DNA of 64,000 nt, taken from NCBI RefSeq assembly GCF_001718195.1, contig NZ_MCNV01000002.1:310001-374000 (forward strand), in the 5' to 3' direction. This stretch comes from Paraburkholderia nodosa. GTDB taxonomy: Bacteria; Pseudomonadota; Gammaproteobacteria; Burkholderiales; Burkholderiaceae. A program made the translations under genes and the position numbers. A model generated the notes under the pieces. That model saw only the letters and a list, made by a program, of their open reading frames with translations, did no database searches and was not told where the DNA came from. This document shows, in pieces, positions 34,726 through 43,794 of this stretch. Numbering within the stretch: the stretch's first letter is position 1; each line of letters begins with the position of its first letter.

Positions 34726-35988
34726 ATGCGCAGCAGCAATCTAACCGCCCGCAGGGAGCGCAAGCCGTTTGAGCTGCCGCGCTACGACGAAATCGCCCTT
34801 GTTTTGCAGGGCGGCGGCGCGCTCGGGTCCTATCAGGCCGGCGTGTTCGAAGGGCTCGCGCAGGCCGGCGTCGAACCGCATCGCATTGCGGGCGTGTCGA
34901 TCGGCGCGCTCAACACGGCGATTATTGCGGGCAACGAACCCGCGCGGCGCGTCGAAGCGCTGCGTGGGTTCTGGGAGTCGATCTGCCATCCGCTCGACTG
35001 GTTCGGCAACCTCGGCGCGCTCGCCATGCCGATGTTCAGCCAGCAGGATTTTTCGCGCCGCTGGGCCAGCATGTGGGCCGCGGGTCGCGCACTCACTGAA
35101 GGCCAGCCCGGCTTTTTCGCGCCGCGCCGCCCGCTGCCCGTCGCGGGCTGGCAGAAGGCGACGCCGAATGCGGTGAGCTACTACGACACGGCCGCACTGA
35201 AGTCGACGCTGCAACGCTTCGCCGATTTCGACCGTATCAACGACGGCCCGATCCGCGTGTCCGTGGGCGCGGTGAACGTGCGCAGCGGTAATCTCGTCTA
35301 TTTCGACAACGCCAAAATGCGGCTCGAGCCGGAGCACTTCATGGCATCGGGCGCGCTGCCGCCGGGTTTTCCGGCCGTGGAAATCGACGGCGAGTATTAC
35401 TGGGACGGCGGCCTCGTGTCGAACACACCGCTCACGGAGGTGCTGCGTGACGCCGACCACAAGGACACGCTCGTATTCCAGGTCGATCTATGGAGCGCGA
35501 GCGGCAACGTACCCGCCGATTTCCTGGACGTGGCCGAACGCGCCAAGGACATTCAATATTCGAGCCGCACGCGCGCCATCACCAACATGCTTGCCGATCG
35601 GCAAAAGCACGCGCGCTTTATCAAGGAACTCCTCGAGCACGTACCCGCCGAGGCGCGGCGCAACGATCCCCTCTTTCGGCTCGCCGAGCAGGTGGCCGAT
35701 GGGTCGTCGATCAACGTGGTCCATCTGATCTACAAGAACAAGCCTTACGAAGGGCATTACAAGGACTACGAATTCAGTGCCGACACCATGCAAGAGCACT
35801 GGTCGAGTGGCGTCGAAGACATTCGCGCGTCGTTTGCGCATCCCGACTGGTTCGCGATCCCGAGCCGGGAGCAAGGCTTCGTCACGCACGATATCCACCG
35901 GCGCGCGGGCGAAGTGCCCGAATCGGATCGCGCCGAGCTGAGCGCGGGCGCCTCGGGACAGGTAGATCTGACTCGCAGGGTCGCGTAG
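34726..35988 (+). CDS. Patatin-like phospholipase (DUF3734 type)
   Basis: This encodes 420 residues. The patatin domain has the oxyanion loop G-G-G-A-L-G-S-Y, the nucleophile elbow G-V-S-I-G-A-L-N (Ser58) and the D-G-G motif (Asp227), which form a Ser-Asp dyad. A C-terminal DUF3734 region follows (about residue 290 onward, H-L-I-Y-K-N-K-P-Y-E-G). It would hydrolyse acyl esters, and in this operon context it may act on PHB or granule lipids (inference). The ATG at 34726 follows AAAGGGAGAACGT. The frame runs open upstream through bdhA but is out of phase with it. It is the last gene of the operon. Confidence 0.93.
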   Translation: MRSSNLTARRERKPFELPRYDEIALVLQGGGALGSYQAGVFEGLAQAGVEPHRIAGVSIGALNTAIIAGNEPARRVEALRGFWESICHPLDWFGNLGALAMPMFSQQDFSRRWASMWAAGRALTEGQPGFFAPRRPLPVAGWQKATPNAVSYYDTAALKSTLQRFADFDRINDGPIRVSVGAVNVRSGNLVYFDNAKMRLEPEHFMASGALPPGFPAVEIDGEYYWDGGLVSNTPLTEVLRDADHKDTLVFQVDLWSASGNVPADFLDVAERAKDIQYSSRTRAITNMLADRQKHARFIKELLEHVPAEARRNDPLFRLAEQVADGSSINVVHLIYKNKPYEGHYKDYEFSADTMQEHWSSGVEDIRASFAHPDWFAIPSREQGFVTHDIHRRAGEVPESDRAELSAGASGQVDLTRRVA

Positions 35989-35992
35989 ACGC

Positions 35993-36026
35993 AGCACAAG
36001 AGCCGACCCGGCGTCGGGCCCGTGCT
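35993..36026 (+). terminator. Weak hairpin after the adc operon
   Basis: AGCAC...GTGCT and an inner CCGAC/GTCGG pair form an imperfect stem just after the patatin stop, followed by TGATGGTTTTCC. It is a possible terminator without a perfect T-run. Confidence 0.4.
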
Positions 36027-36120
36027 TGATGGTTTTCCTTGACGCCGGGCCGGCAACATCGCCAATGGTTGACCGACGGAGGACGTGCTAGGCTCCCTTC
36101 AAACAACTTCGGAGACTGCG

Positions 36121-36498
36121 ATGCCGTTCATCTGCGAAAACGTTGAATGCCGTGCCGTGCTGGCTCGCGGTCAGGTCAGAGCCAGTCACGAGGACGACGG
36201 GTGGTGCTTCTACTGCCCGGACTGCAACGCCCGGAACGAGTTGAAGGATGTCGGCATACCCGGCGGTCCTGCCCAGTTGGTTCAACCGGAACGATCCGGC
36301 CCCCCGCACAGGATCATCGCGACGGCTCGCCCCCTCGAGGACGGCGGGTACGCAGCGCAATTGCGCGTGCAGAGGGCGCTCGCGATAAAAGGCACCTACG
36401 CGGTCGAGGAACGCTGGGAGCAGCTCGGCGTGTTCCCGAATGCGCACGAGGCCGTAGCGCATGCGAATACCTTCGCGTCCGAACTGCTGAAGGCCTGA
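36121..36498 (+). CDS. Small protein with zinc-ribbon-like cysteines
   Basis: This encodes 125 residues. The N-terminal part has cysteines arranged C-E-N-V-E-C (residues 5 and 10) and C-F-Y-C-P-D-C (about 37-43), a zinc-ribbon-like pattern. The rest (from about residue 60) alternates strands and helices (I-I-A-T-A-R-P-L-E-D-G-G-Y-A-A-Q-L, A-H-E-A-V-A-H-A-N-T-F-A) without a family match. The start at 36121 follows CTTCGGAGACTGCG. It may bind nucleic acid or protein; no function can be given. Confidence 0.7.
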   Translation: MPFICENVECRAVLARGQVRASHEDDGWCFYCPDCNARNELKDVGIPGGPAQLVQPERSGPPHRIIATARPLEDGGYAAQLRVQRALAIKGTYAVEERWEQLGVFPNAHEAVAHANTFASELLKA

Positions 36499-36760
36499 TC
36501 GCAGGCACCCGCAGGATTGATTACCCGGACCGAAAGCCTCAACGCGAAGCCATCGTGCCGAACGGATGGGCTTTCGGCACGACCACGTCGTCTTCCGCTT
36601 CGAGCGGCGCCTGCAAATCCCGTTCGTCCAGTTCCCGCGATGCCGGTCTGCCGAGTATCGCGATCATCGGCACCTCGTATTCGACGACGTCCGATTTCGT
36701 GCCGGAAAGAGGGCTGAAGCGTCATCTCCACGCATTAGCTCGATTGCAAACGTTCGCAAT

Positions 36761-38377
36761 TCATTTCCGCGGCTGTATGGCTGCCGCCGCAATAGCCGCT
36801 CCAGCGAACGCGCACGCGGCGGACACAACGGCGACGGCACGCAGCGCGTCTAGCATGGCCTCCGCTTGCGCACGCGCCACCAACGTTGCGTGCGGCGTGC
36901 CGGCGCCGTCCGATGCGGGCCTATCTTGTCCGTCCGGCTCGAGCAGTTGTCCGATCTGGCGTGCGTCCACCGTCACGTGCGATGCGTCGAGGCGCGCGGC
37001 TAGCGCGGCGTGATGCGACCACACGAACACGATGCCGAGCACCGCTACCGCCAGCAGGCTCGCCACGCGCGCAACGGCGTTGTTGATGCCGGAGGCGACG
37101 CCGGTGCGCTCGCTCGACACCGCGCCCATCACGGTCGTGGTGAGCGGCGCGACGGTGATCGTCATGCCGAGGCCGAGCACCGCGAGCGCAGGGAAGAATC
37201 CGCTCCAGTAGCTGCCGTGCACGAGCGGCAGCGCCAATAGCGTGAACCCTAGCCCGGCGACGCCCGGGCCAACGGTCAACAGCGCGCGCGAGCCAAAGCG
37301 GCTCGTCAGTCCACCGGTGAAGCGCGACAGCAAACCGATGATGACGGGCACCGGCAACAGCGCCGCGCCGGCTTCGGTCGCGGTAAAACCATGCGCGCGG
37401 ATCAACGTGAACGGCAGGAAGAAGAACGCGCCGCCGAGCCCGAAGTAAACCAGCAGTGTGACGAGATTCGCGCCCGTGAAGTCGCGCGAACGGAACACAT
37501 CGAGCGGCATCATGGGATTGGCGCTGCGCGCTTCGATCATCACGAACGCGGCGAGCACGAGCACACCGGCGCCGATTGCAACCAGCACGAAAGGATGCTG
37601 GAAGCCTCGCGCCGACGCCTGGGTCAGCCCGAAAGTCAGACTGGCGAGGCCTGCCGCCGCGGCCAGCGCGCCCGGCCAGTCGAGTTGCCCGGGCGCATCG
37701 AGCCTTTGGCTGTTGGGCACCGATGACATGGCGAGCGCGATCGTGAGCGCGGCGAGCGGGACATTCAGGAAGAAGATCGCGCGCCAGGAAAATGCATCGA
37801 CGAGCCAGCCGCCCGCCACGGGCCCCACCGCCGACGTGATCGCGCCGACGCCCGCCCAGGTGCCGATCGCCCGGCCACGCGCTTCGCCGTCGAACACCGC
37901 GCCGATGATCGCGAGGCTGCCGGGTACGAGCAGCGCCGCGCCGATGCCCTGAACCGCGCGTGCGGCGATCAGCGCAGCCGCATTCGGCGCGAGGCCACAG
38001 GCCGCCGACGCCAGCGTAAACAGCGCGATGCCCGCGATGAACACCGTGCGGCGGCCAAGCTTGTCCCCCATCGACCCGCCGACCAGCACGAGGGAGCCGA
38101 GAAACAGCAGATACGCGTTGACGACCCATTGGATCGCCGCGACGCTCGCACCGAGTTCGCTCTGAATGGACGGCAGTGCGACGTTGACGACCGAGCCGTC
38201 GATGAACGCCATGCTCGACCCCAGGATCGTCGCCGCGAGCGCGAGACGCTTGCGCCGGCACGGACGGTCGACTGAGGTGGGCTGCGCGCAGATCACGAGC
38301 GCGTCGCACGGGCTCGCCTGCGCGGCGACGACGTGCGCGCCCTGCGGCTCGCTTGCAACAAGATCCGGGTTGGCCAA
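36761..38377 (-). CDS. MFS drug-exporter of the DHA2 (14-helix) family
   Basis: This 538-residue protein has about 14 hydrophobic helices. Motif A of the DHA2 group appears as G-S-M-G-D-K-L-G-R-R-T-V-F. Motif C-like G-P-V-A-G-G-W-L and the first-helix D-G-S-V-V-N-V-A-L-P-S-I phrase are typical of EmrB/QacA transporters. It would export toxic compounds using the proton gradient. The start appears to be TTG at 38377, preceded by GGGAGCGAAC; a hydrophilic N-terminal tail of about 42 residues precedes helix 1. No regulator or membrane-fusion partner is adjacent. Confidence 0.9.
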   Translation of the reverse strand: MANPDLVASEPQGAHVVAAQASPCDALVICAQPTSVDRPCRRKRLALAATILGSSMAFIDGSVVNVALPSIQSELGASVAAIQWVVNAYLLFLGSLVLVGGSMGDKLGRRTVFIAGIALFTLASAACGLAPNAAALIAARAVQGIGAALLVPGSLAIIGAVFDGEARGRAIGTWAGVGAITSAVGPVAGGWLVDAFSWRAIFFLNVPLAALTIALAMSSVPNSQRLDAPGQLDWPGALAAAAGLASLTFGLTQASARGFQHPFVLVAIGAGVLVLAAFVMIEARSANPMMPLDVFRSRDFTGANLVTLLVYFGLGGAFFFLPFTLIRAHGFTATEAGAALLPVPVIIGLLSRFTGGLTSRFGSRALLTVGPGVAGLGFTLLALPLVHGSYWSGFFPALAVLGLGMTITVAPLTTTVMGAVSSERTGVASGINNAVARVASLLAVAVLGIVFVWSHHAALAARLDASHVTVDARQIGQLLEPDGQDRPASDGAGTPHATLVARAQAEAMLDALRAVAVVSAACAFAGAAIAAAAIQPRK

Positions 38378-38588
38378 GTTCGCTCCCGTCAGGATCGGTG
38401 ATGACTAGAGTCTGTTGATGCCGGCGGCGCGAGTCAACCCGGGCGAGCGCATGGGCGTCGGCCGTGGATCACCGTGCGGACGCGATCCATATCAGGCTGG
38501 TATACATCGGTCTGCCGGCCACCGCGCTGCGCCGTCCCTCATTTCGCCACACGCACGTGCGGGACCGCGCGAACGGCCTGGATCCTTC

Positions 38589-40667
38589 ATGACGCGCAAT
38601 TATCCATCCCGCATGCCGCGTTGCCCGCCGTTAGCCCATGTGTTGGCCAATCTGTCGGCCCTCCTCGCTGCCGCGCTGCTCTGCGGCTGCGCGATGGTGC
38701 GCGTGAACTCGCTCGGCCCGCAGCAGTACTTTGCCATGCGTCGCGGAGACATTCTCTCGACCGGCCAGCTGAGCGCGGCGACACAGGCCACGTTGCGGGT
38801 CGCGGCCCTCGACGAAAGTTCGTGCCAGAGCGCGCCGCAAGCGTGTATCGATACGATCGCAACCGTCGGCGGACTCAGTACCGGACAGCGCCTCGCCTGC
38901 CTCGCCGAGTTATCGCTGCAGATGGCGCTCGAGCAGACGCCGCCTGCCGGCACCCCCTGGACCGACACTCAATTCGATTCGTGGCTCAAGACAGCGCGAT
39001 ACGCGTACGCGTTTCTGTTCCTCGGCCAGCGCACGGCTGGCGAACGGGCCTTCGAGGACCGCCAGACGCAGGTTCGCGACTACTACAACTATGCGGTCCA
39101 GGAGCTTGCCGGCGCGCTGTTTCTGCGCGGCACCACTGAAACGACCAACGGCCATCGCGATCCGGCAAATCAATTCATCGCAGGCTGGACCATTCATATC
39201 GACCTGAGAGAGGTCCGGCTGCCCGAGGGCGTACGCGAACTCAGCGAAGTCATTCCCGCCACGGGCCTGTCGTTCGCGGGACTCCACAATACCTATCGGC
39301 GTGACGGCCTCGGCGCGGATCTGGTTGCGGTCACACAGCCCGCCCAGCCCGACCCGGATAGCGCCACGACCAACAGCGCAGCGACAACGGCTGAAGACGA
39401 TGCGAATGCGAACGCAGGCTCAACCTTCTGGTTCGCGCCCGGCTCGCGTCCGTTCAATGAAATGCCTTCACCGAACGTCACCGCACTGCTGCTGTTTGGC
39501 AATGGCACGCTCGAGCAGCTGCTCGCTTCGCACGACGTGGTGTTCTCCGCCTACGATCCGTTTCGCGTAAAAAGCGTAGAGATCAATGGCGAGACCGTGC
39601 CGCTCGCGGCCAACTTCAGCGCGGGCTACGGCATCTGGCTCGCTCGCTCCGGCTTTGCCAGGCAGTCCTTGCGTTCGTTGCTCGGCCGCACGAGGGGCAT
39701 CGATCGTCCGCGCATTTACATGATGCAACCGTTCGATCCGGACCGGCGCATCGTTCTGATGCTGCACGGCCTGGCCAGCAGCCCCGAGGCATGGGTCAAC
39801 GTCGCCAACGACATTCAGGGCGACGACATGCTGCGCCAGCATTTCCAGGTCTGGCAGGTCTATTACCCGACCAACGTGCCCATTCTCGTGAACCTTGCGA
39901 GGATAAGGCAGGCGGTGCAACTGACGCTCGCGCATTTCGATCCCGCAGGCAAGCTGCCGGCTTCGAACGGCATGGTGCTGATCGGGCACAGCATGGGCGG
40001 CGTCCTCGCGCGGTTGCTCGTCTCTTCCTCCGACGACGTTCTGTGGGTAACCGTCCAGAACAAGTACCTGCCCGAAGGGGTCGACATCATCCGCGAGGAT
40101 GAGCGACTCAATCGCCTGCTGCGCTTTACGCCGATGCCGCAGGTCGAGCGCGCGATCTTCATCGCCACGCCACACCGCGGCACGCCGTTCGCGAGCAATC
40201 GCCTGTCTCGCTGGGTTGCAAACCTCGTGCGCTTGCCGATTGCGCTGCTGAAGGAGATCGACGAGATGCTGCAGAGCGCCACTAATGCGGATAGCACCCA
40301 GCGCGCGGGAAAGACCATCATGGTTCCCAACAGCATCGAGCAGTTGCGCGAGACCGATCCGATCATCCAGTCGATTTCACGCCTGCCGATCAGCCCCGAT
40401 GTGTGCTTTCACTCGATCATTGCGCGACGCCGCGAGACGGGCCCGCTCGAAGATTCCGATGACGGGGTCGTCCCCTATCGCAGCGCGCATCTCGACGGCG
40501 CTCTCTCCGAAAAAGTGATCGTTTCGGGGCACAGCGTTCAGGAAACCCCCGAGGCGATTTTTGAAATCCGGCGCATTCTGCACGAGGATATCGAGGTGTT
40601 CGATAACCAGGGCGCACATGAAGGCGCTTGCGGCAGGCCCGTCGCGGTACATGAGACGACGCAGTGA
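38589..40667 (+). CDS. Lipoprotein with alpha/beta hydrolase domain
   Basis: This 692-residue lipoprotein has a signal peptide ending in L-C-G-C, a lipobox with Cys34 as acylation site. The long N-terminal half (about 40-390) is unassigned. The C-terminal half is an alpha/beta hydrolase with M-L-H-G-L-A-S-S-P-E-A-W, the nucleophile elbow G-H-S-M-G-G (Ser near 468), an acid in D-S-D-D-G-V-V-P-Y and a late His in V-S-G-H-S-V-Q-E-T. It resembles PGAP1/lipase-type hydrolases of Burkholderia cell envelopes; the substrate is unknown. The start at 38589 is chosen because the signal peptide starts there, although the frame is open to 38415. Confidence 0.82.
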   Translation: MTRNYPSRMPRCPPLAHVLANLSALLAAALLCGCAMVRVNSLGPQQYFAMRRGDILSTGQLSAATQATLRVAALDESSCQSAPQACIDTIATVGGLSTGQRLACLAELSLQMALEQTPPAGTPWTDTQFDSWLKTARYAYAFLFLGQRTAGERAFEDRQTQVRDYYNYAVQELAGALFLRGTTETTNGHRDPANQFIAGWTIHIDLREVRLPEGVRELSEVIPATGLSFAGLHNTYRRDGLGADLVAVTQPAQPDPDSATTNSAATTAEDDANANAGSTFWFAPGSRPFNEMPSPNVTALLLFGNGTLEQLLASHDVVFSAYDPFRVKSVEINGETVPLAANFSAGYGIWLARSGFARQSLRSLLGRTRGIDRPRIYMMQPFDPDRRIVLMLHGLASSPEAWVNVANDIQGDDMLRQHFQVWQVYYPTNVPILVNLARIRQAVQLTLAHFDPAGKLPASNGMVLIGHSMGGVLARLLVSSSDDVLWVTVQNKYLPEGVDIIREDERLNRLLRFTPMPQVERAIFIATPHRGTPFASNRLSRWVANLVRLPIALLKEIDEMLQSATNADSTQRAGKTIMVPNSIEQLRETDPIIQSISRLPISPDVCFHSIIARRRETGPLEDSDDGVVPYRSAHLDGALSEKVIVSGHSVQETPEAIFEIRRILHEDIEVFDNQGAHEGACGRPVAVHETTQ

Positions 40668-40680
40668 ATGGCGCCCTGAT

Positions 40681-41133
40681 CTAGTCCGCCGCCATGCGCT
40701 TTCGCGCGCTCATAAAAGGGCCGGTCGGCTGGCGTGCCGGCGCAAAGCGATCGAAGCCCACGGGGCCGGGCATGTCGATATAAACCGCCTCCATCCCCTG
40801 ACGGCTATAGCTTTCATGCCAGAAGCCCGCGCCGCCGCTGTCGCGCAGAAACTCGCCCCACCAGCGCGAATGCGGCGCGCTGCGGGTAAACGCTTCGAGG
40901 CTTTCGAGGTCGCGCCAATACTGGCGGATACCGACATGGTTGAGGGCGAACAGGAACTGCTCGCTGGAGAGCAATCCGTCTGGCGGATTCAAATCGATTT
41001 GCCGCAAGCCTTTGCCGATGCCGAACAACGTCGCGATCCCCCGCATCCGGCGCACGCGAAAGCCCAGGATGATGACAACGAGATTCGGGTACGTGCTGAG
41101 GTCGACGGACCTGCGGGTAACAGAGGCTTGCAT
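40681..41133 (-). CDS. DUF4188 (ABM-like) protein
   Basis: This 150-residue protein resembles DUF4188, a group related to antibiotic-biosynthesis monooxygenases and phenylacetaldoxime dehydratases: early S-V-D-L-S-T-Y-P-N-L-V-V-I-I-L-G-F-R-V, then N-H-V-G-I-R-Q-Y-W-R-D-L-E-S-L and R-W-W-G-E-F with G-A-G-F-W-H-E-S-Y. The His and Tyr residues may line a heme or cofactor pocket. The ATG follows GGGAGCCGCC. It is divergent from the TetR gene at 41195, with a twin operator between. A small-molecule detoxifying role is plausible but unproven. Confidence 0.8.
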   Translation of the reverse strand: MQASVTRRSVDLSTYPNLVVIILGFRVRRMRGIATLFGIGKGLRQIDLNPPDGLLSSEQFLFALNHVGIRQYWRDLESLEAFTRSAPHSRWWGEFLRDSGGAGFWHESYSRQGMEAVYIDMPGPVGFDRFAPARQPTGPFMSARKRMAAD

Positions 41134-41147
41134 GGCGGCTCCCGTTT

Positions 41148-41189
41148 GTTTACGCTGTAAGCATAATCCCGATTGATTACAGTGTAAAC
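41148..41189. promoter_or_regulatory. Twin operator between the DUF4188 and TetR genes
   Basis: TTAC-GCT-GTAA (41150-41160) and TTAC-AGT-GTAA (41177-41187) are two copies of an 11-bp dyad. They lie inside a larger imperfect inverted repeat, with arms GTTTACGCTGTAA and TTACAGTGTAAAC matching at 12 of 13 positions. They fill the 61-base gap between the two divergent starts, as expected for an operator bound by the TetR protein. Confidence 0.8.
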
Positions 41190-41194
41190 AACAA

Positions 41195-41758
41195 ATGAGC
41201 GATTCGAATTTGTCCCTGCGCGACCGTCTGGTCGATTGCGCGCTGGCCTTGCTCGAACAGGGCGAAAGCGATGTCAGCCTGCGTGCCGTGGCGCGGGCCG
41301 CAGGCGTCTCGGCGATGGCGCCCTATCGCCATTTCGAGGACAAGGCGGCGCTGATGGGCGCCGTCGCGCTCAAGGGCTTTGCCATGCTCGAGGCAGGCGC
41401 CGCGCGCGCCAACGAGGCCCACGACGCGCGCGAAGCGCTCGAGGCGCAGGGCGTGGCCTACGTTGGCTTCGCCCGCGCGCATCCAGCACTGTTCCGGCTG
41501 ATGTTCGCGGACGGGGCAGGACTCGCCTTGCCCCATGAGGATTGCCGGGGCGCCTATACGCTGATGGCACGCAACGTGGCGGAGCTCGCGCCGCATTGCG
41601 TCGAGGCGGGGGTGCTCGCCTGCTGGGGGCTGGTTCACGGTCTGGCGACGCTTGCGCTCGACGGAAGAATTCCGGCCGATCCGGCCGGTGAGCGTGCGGC
41701 GATCGCGCTGATAACCCACGCGCTCAAGGCCGCGCCGCCCGCCCTCGCCGGTTCCTGA
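41195..41758 (+). CDS. TetR-family transcriptional regulator
   Basis: This 187-residue TetR repressor has its DNA-binding domain at residues 8-55 (R-D-R-L-V-D-C-A-L-A-L-L-E-Q-G, then V-S-L-R-A-V-A-R-A-A-G-V-S-A-M-A-P-Y-R-H-F-E-D-K). The A-P-Y-R-H-F pattern and length match the TetR group with the WHG-type C-terminal domain, here G-L-V-H-G-L-A-T-L-A. It is divergent from the DUF4188 gene. The twin operator in front makes it a repressor of that gene and of itself (inference). No strong ribosome site is visible before ATG 41195. Confidence 0.93.
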   Translation: MSDSNLSLRDRLVDCALALLEQGESDVSLRAVARAAGVSAMAPYRHFEDKAALMGAVALKGFAMLEAGAARANEAHDAREALEAQGVAYVGFARAHPALFRLMFADGAGLALPHEDCRGAYTLMARNVAELAPHCVEAGVLACWGLVHGLATLALDGRIPADPAGERAAIALITHALKAAPPALAGS

Positions 41759-41833
41759 GGCGGCATTTGCAGCACGCGCATTCCCCCTCGCGCGTACGAT
41801 TGCCGGCAACGCGATGACGACGAGAGAGGAGCC

Positions 41834-42952
41834 ATGGCGACAGCGGAATCCACGAGCGGCGTGCAGCAGTCCGGCCCCAAAGTCGCGCTTGCCCTGCAAG
41901 GCGGCGGCTCGCATGGCGCCTTCACGTGGGGCGTGCTCGATCGATTGCTGGAATCGACATCGCAAGGCACGCCGTTCAGTGTCGAGGCGATCAGCGGCGC
42001 GAGCGCGGGCGGAATCAACGCGACGCTCTGCGCGGCGGGCCTGGCCAGCGGGGGAGTCACGCAAGCGCGCGAGAAACTGCGCACTTTCTGGGAAGCGGTG
42101 TCGCGCGCCGGGGAGCGGGTCGGCAATGCGCTCTTCGGCTTTTCCGAGCCGGGGCCGTTTGGCGGCTGGAATATCGACTGGAGTCCTGGCGCCATCTTCT
42201 CGGAGATCGTGGGACTCGTTGCTTCGCCTTACAACAATCCCTTCTATCGCGATCCGCTCGGCCCGGTGATCCGCTCCTCGCTCACGGAAACGGATCTCTC
42301 CACGCTCAACGCGAAGAACGGGAGCCCGCAGGTTTTCATCTGCGCGACGAACGTGCGAACCAACGAGCGCACCCTCTTTACGCAACCCGAAATTTCCGTC
42401 GACGTGCTGCGCGCTTCCGCATGCCTGCCAAGCGAATTCCGCACCGTGAACCTCCACGGTGTGCCGTACTGGGACGGCGGCTATCTGGGCAATCCGCCTT
42501 TGGCGCCGTTGATCGCCCATGCCCAGGACCTGATCCTGATCCTCGTGAATCCGTTCAGGCGCCACGACATGCCGCCGAAAAATGCGCGCGGCATTCTGAA
42601 CCGGCTCAACGAAATCGGTTTCAATGCTTCCGTGGTGCTGGAGATCAACGCGATCGAAGCCGTCAACCGCGTGCTCGACTCGGTTGGCGAGGAAGCCGCT
42701 AGCCAAAGCCGCTTCAAGACCGTCCGGTTTCACCTGATTCGCGACGACGACTTTCTCGCGCAGTTCGGCTTCGTCTCCAAGAGCAGCACGTCCTGGTCGC
42801 TGTTCAAAACGCTGTTCGATCGTGGACGCGAGGTAGCGGACGTGTGGCTCAAAACGAACTATGCGAATCTCGGGCAAACGTCTTCGCTCGACGTCAAGGC
42901 TGCGCTGCTCGATCCGACGCTCAAGCAGGTCAGCGGATCGCACACGCAGTAA
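41834..42952 (+). CDS. Patatin-like phospholipase
   Basis: This 372-residue patatin protein has the oxyanion loop Q-G-G-G-S-H-G-A-F, the nucleophile elbow G-A-S-A-G-G (Ser57) and the second active-site motif W-D-G-G (Asp near residue 215). It is a distinct type from the patatin at 34726: shorter, without DUF3734, with an I-N-A-T-L motif after the elbow. It would hydrolyse lipid acyl esters. The ATG at 41834 follows GAGAGGAGCC. The phosphoribosyltransferase gene follows after 41 bases and the lipase after that, so the three may be cotranscribed. Confidence 0.92.
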   Translation: MATAESTSGVQQSGPKVALALQGGGSHGAFTWGVLDRLLESTSQGTPFSVEAISGASAGGINATLCAAGLASGGVTQAREKLRTFWEAVSRAGERVGNALFGFSEPGPFGGWNIDWSPGAIFSEIVGLVASPYNNPFYRDPLGPVIRSSLTETDLSTLNAKNGSPQVFICATNVRTNERTLFTQPEISVDVLRASACLPSEFRTVNLHGVPYWDGGYLGNPPLAPLIAHAQDLILILVNPFRRHDMPPKNARGILNRLNEIGFNASVVLEINAIEAVNRVLDSVGEEAASQSRFKTVRFHLIRDDDFLAQFGFVSKSSTSWSLFKTLFDRGREVADVWLKTNYANLGQTSSLDVKAALLDPTLKQVSGSHTQ

Positions 42953-42993
42953 AGCGCCTGGCGTAACACTGTAGGTGAAAGGAACGAAATCAG

Positions 42994-43773
42994 GTGAACA
43001 CAGAATTTGCCCGACTTCCCGTCTACTTTTATGGCTACGACGACATAGAGACCTTTTGCCTGTCGAAAAGAGAGCAACTGGTTCGGGAAAACATCGGTTT
43101 GATACTCGGCATCTTGCGCGGAGGCGCCATCCCGGCCCTGATGCTTTCGCAGATGTTGGGCCTGCCCGTCGACTTCGTACACTACGATCGTGGGGAAGCG
43201 AAAGCTGAAATCAACAACAAGAAAGTGTTTGATCTTGTCGATGCCTGCGTCAAGGAAGGCAAGAGAATCCTGCTGGTGGACGATGTTGCCGGCGTGGGAT
43301 ATACGCTGGCCAATTGCTACGAGTATTTGCTCTCCTTTGTTGGAGACAAGTCTTTGATCAAAGTGCTGACGCTGGTGCACCACGCCGATAGTCGAACGGA
43401 GGCGGACCACTACAAAGACTGCTCTTCGGTGCGCGCAGTATTGCCATGGGAACGGTATGTCACCAGCCGCCAGTGCCTCGATGATTTCGTGAAGGCGGAA
43501 GCGGCACTGCTGGAAGAGCAGCGGTATAAGAAGACTTTGGCAATCGACGACTCCGCCTGCCCGTTGAATCTGAAACCGGAATGGAAGGTGGATTGCCATG
43601 TGGAATTCAAGGGTGATCAGCACTTGCTATTGGATACCATCCAGGCCGTTGGGCCAGAGGAGATCTACTGCAACAACGAATTTCTGATAGGCCTCATTCT
43701 GAGTAAATTTCCGTTTTCCATTGTGTATAAAACAATTAACAACAAGCGATACAGAATCAGCGCTTTTGATTAG
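42994..43773 (+). CDS. Phosphoribosyltransferase-domain protein with extra C-terminal region
   Basis: This encodes 259 residues. The type-I PRTase core has G-I-L-R-G-G-A-I-P-A-L (about residue 40) and the PRPP-binding loop L-L-V-D-D-V-A-G-V-G-Y-T at residues 93-104. Residues 150-259 form an extra region without known resemblance (K-T-L-A-I-D-D-S-A, then I-Y-C-N-N-E-F-L-I-G). A GTG start follows GAAAGGAACGAAATCAG. Codons such as AAC-AAC-AAG-AAA and many A/T third positions make it clearly less GC-biased than its neighbours, a sign of transfer. It lies between a patatin and a lipase. The reaction is unknown: it could salvage a base or act on a nucleotide signal. Confidence 0.85.
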   Translation: MNTEFARLPVYFYGYDDIETFCLSKREQLVRENIGLILGILRGGAIPALMLSQMLGLPVDFVHYDRGEAKAEINNKKVFDLVDACVKEGKRILLVDDVAGVGYTLANCYEYLLSFVGDKSLIKVLTLVHHADSRTEADHYKDCSSVRAVLPWERYVTSRQCLDDFVKAEAALLEEQRYKKTLAIDDSACPLNLKPEWKVDCHVEFKGDQHLLLDTIQAVGPEEIYCNNEFLIGLILSKFPFSIVYKTINNKRYRISAFD

Positions 43774-43794
43774 CGGTTGCACACGGAGATGCAC

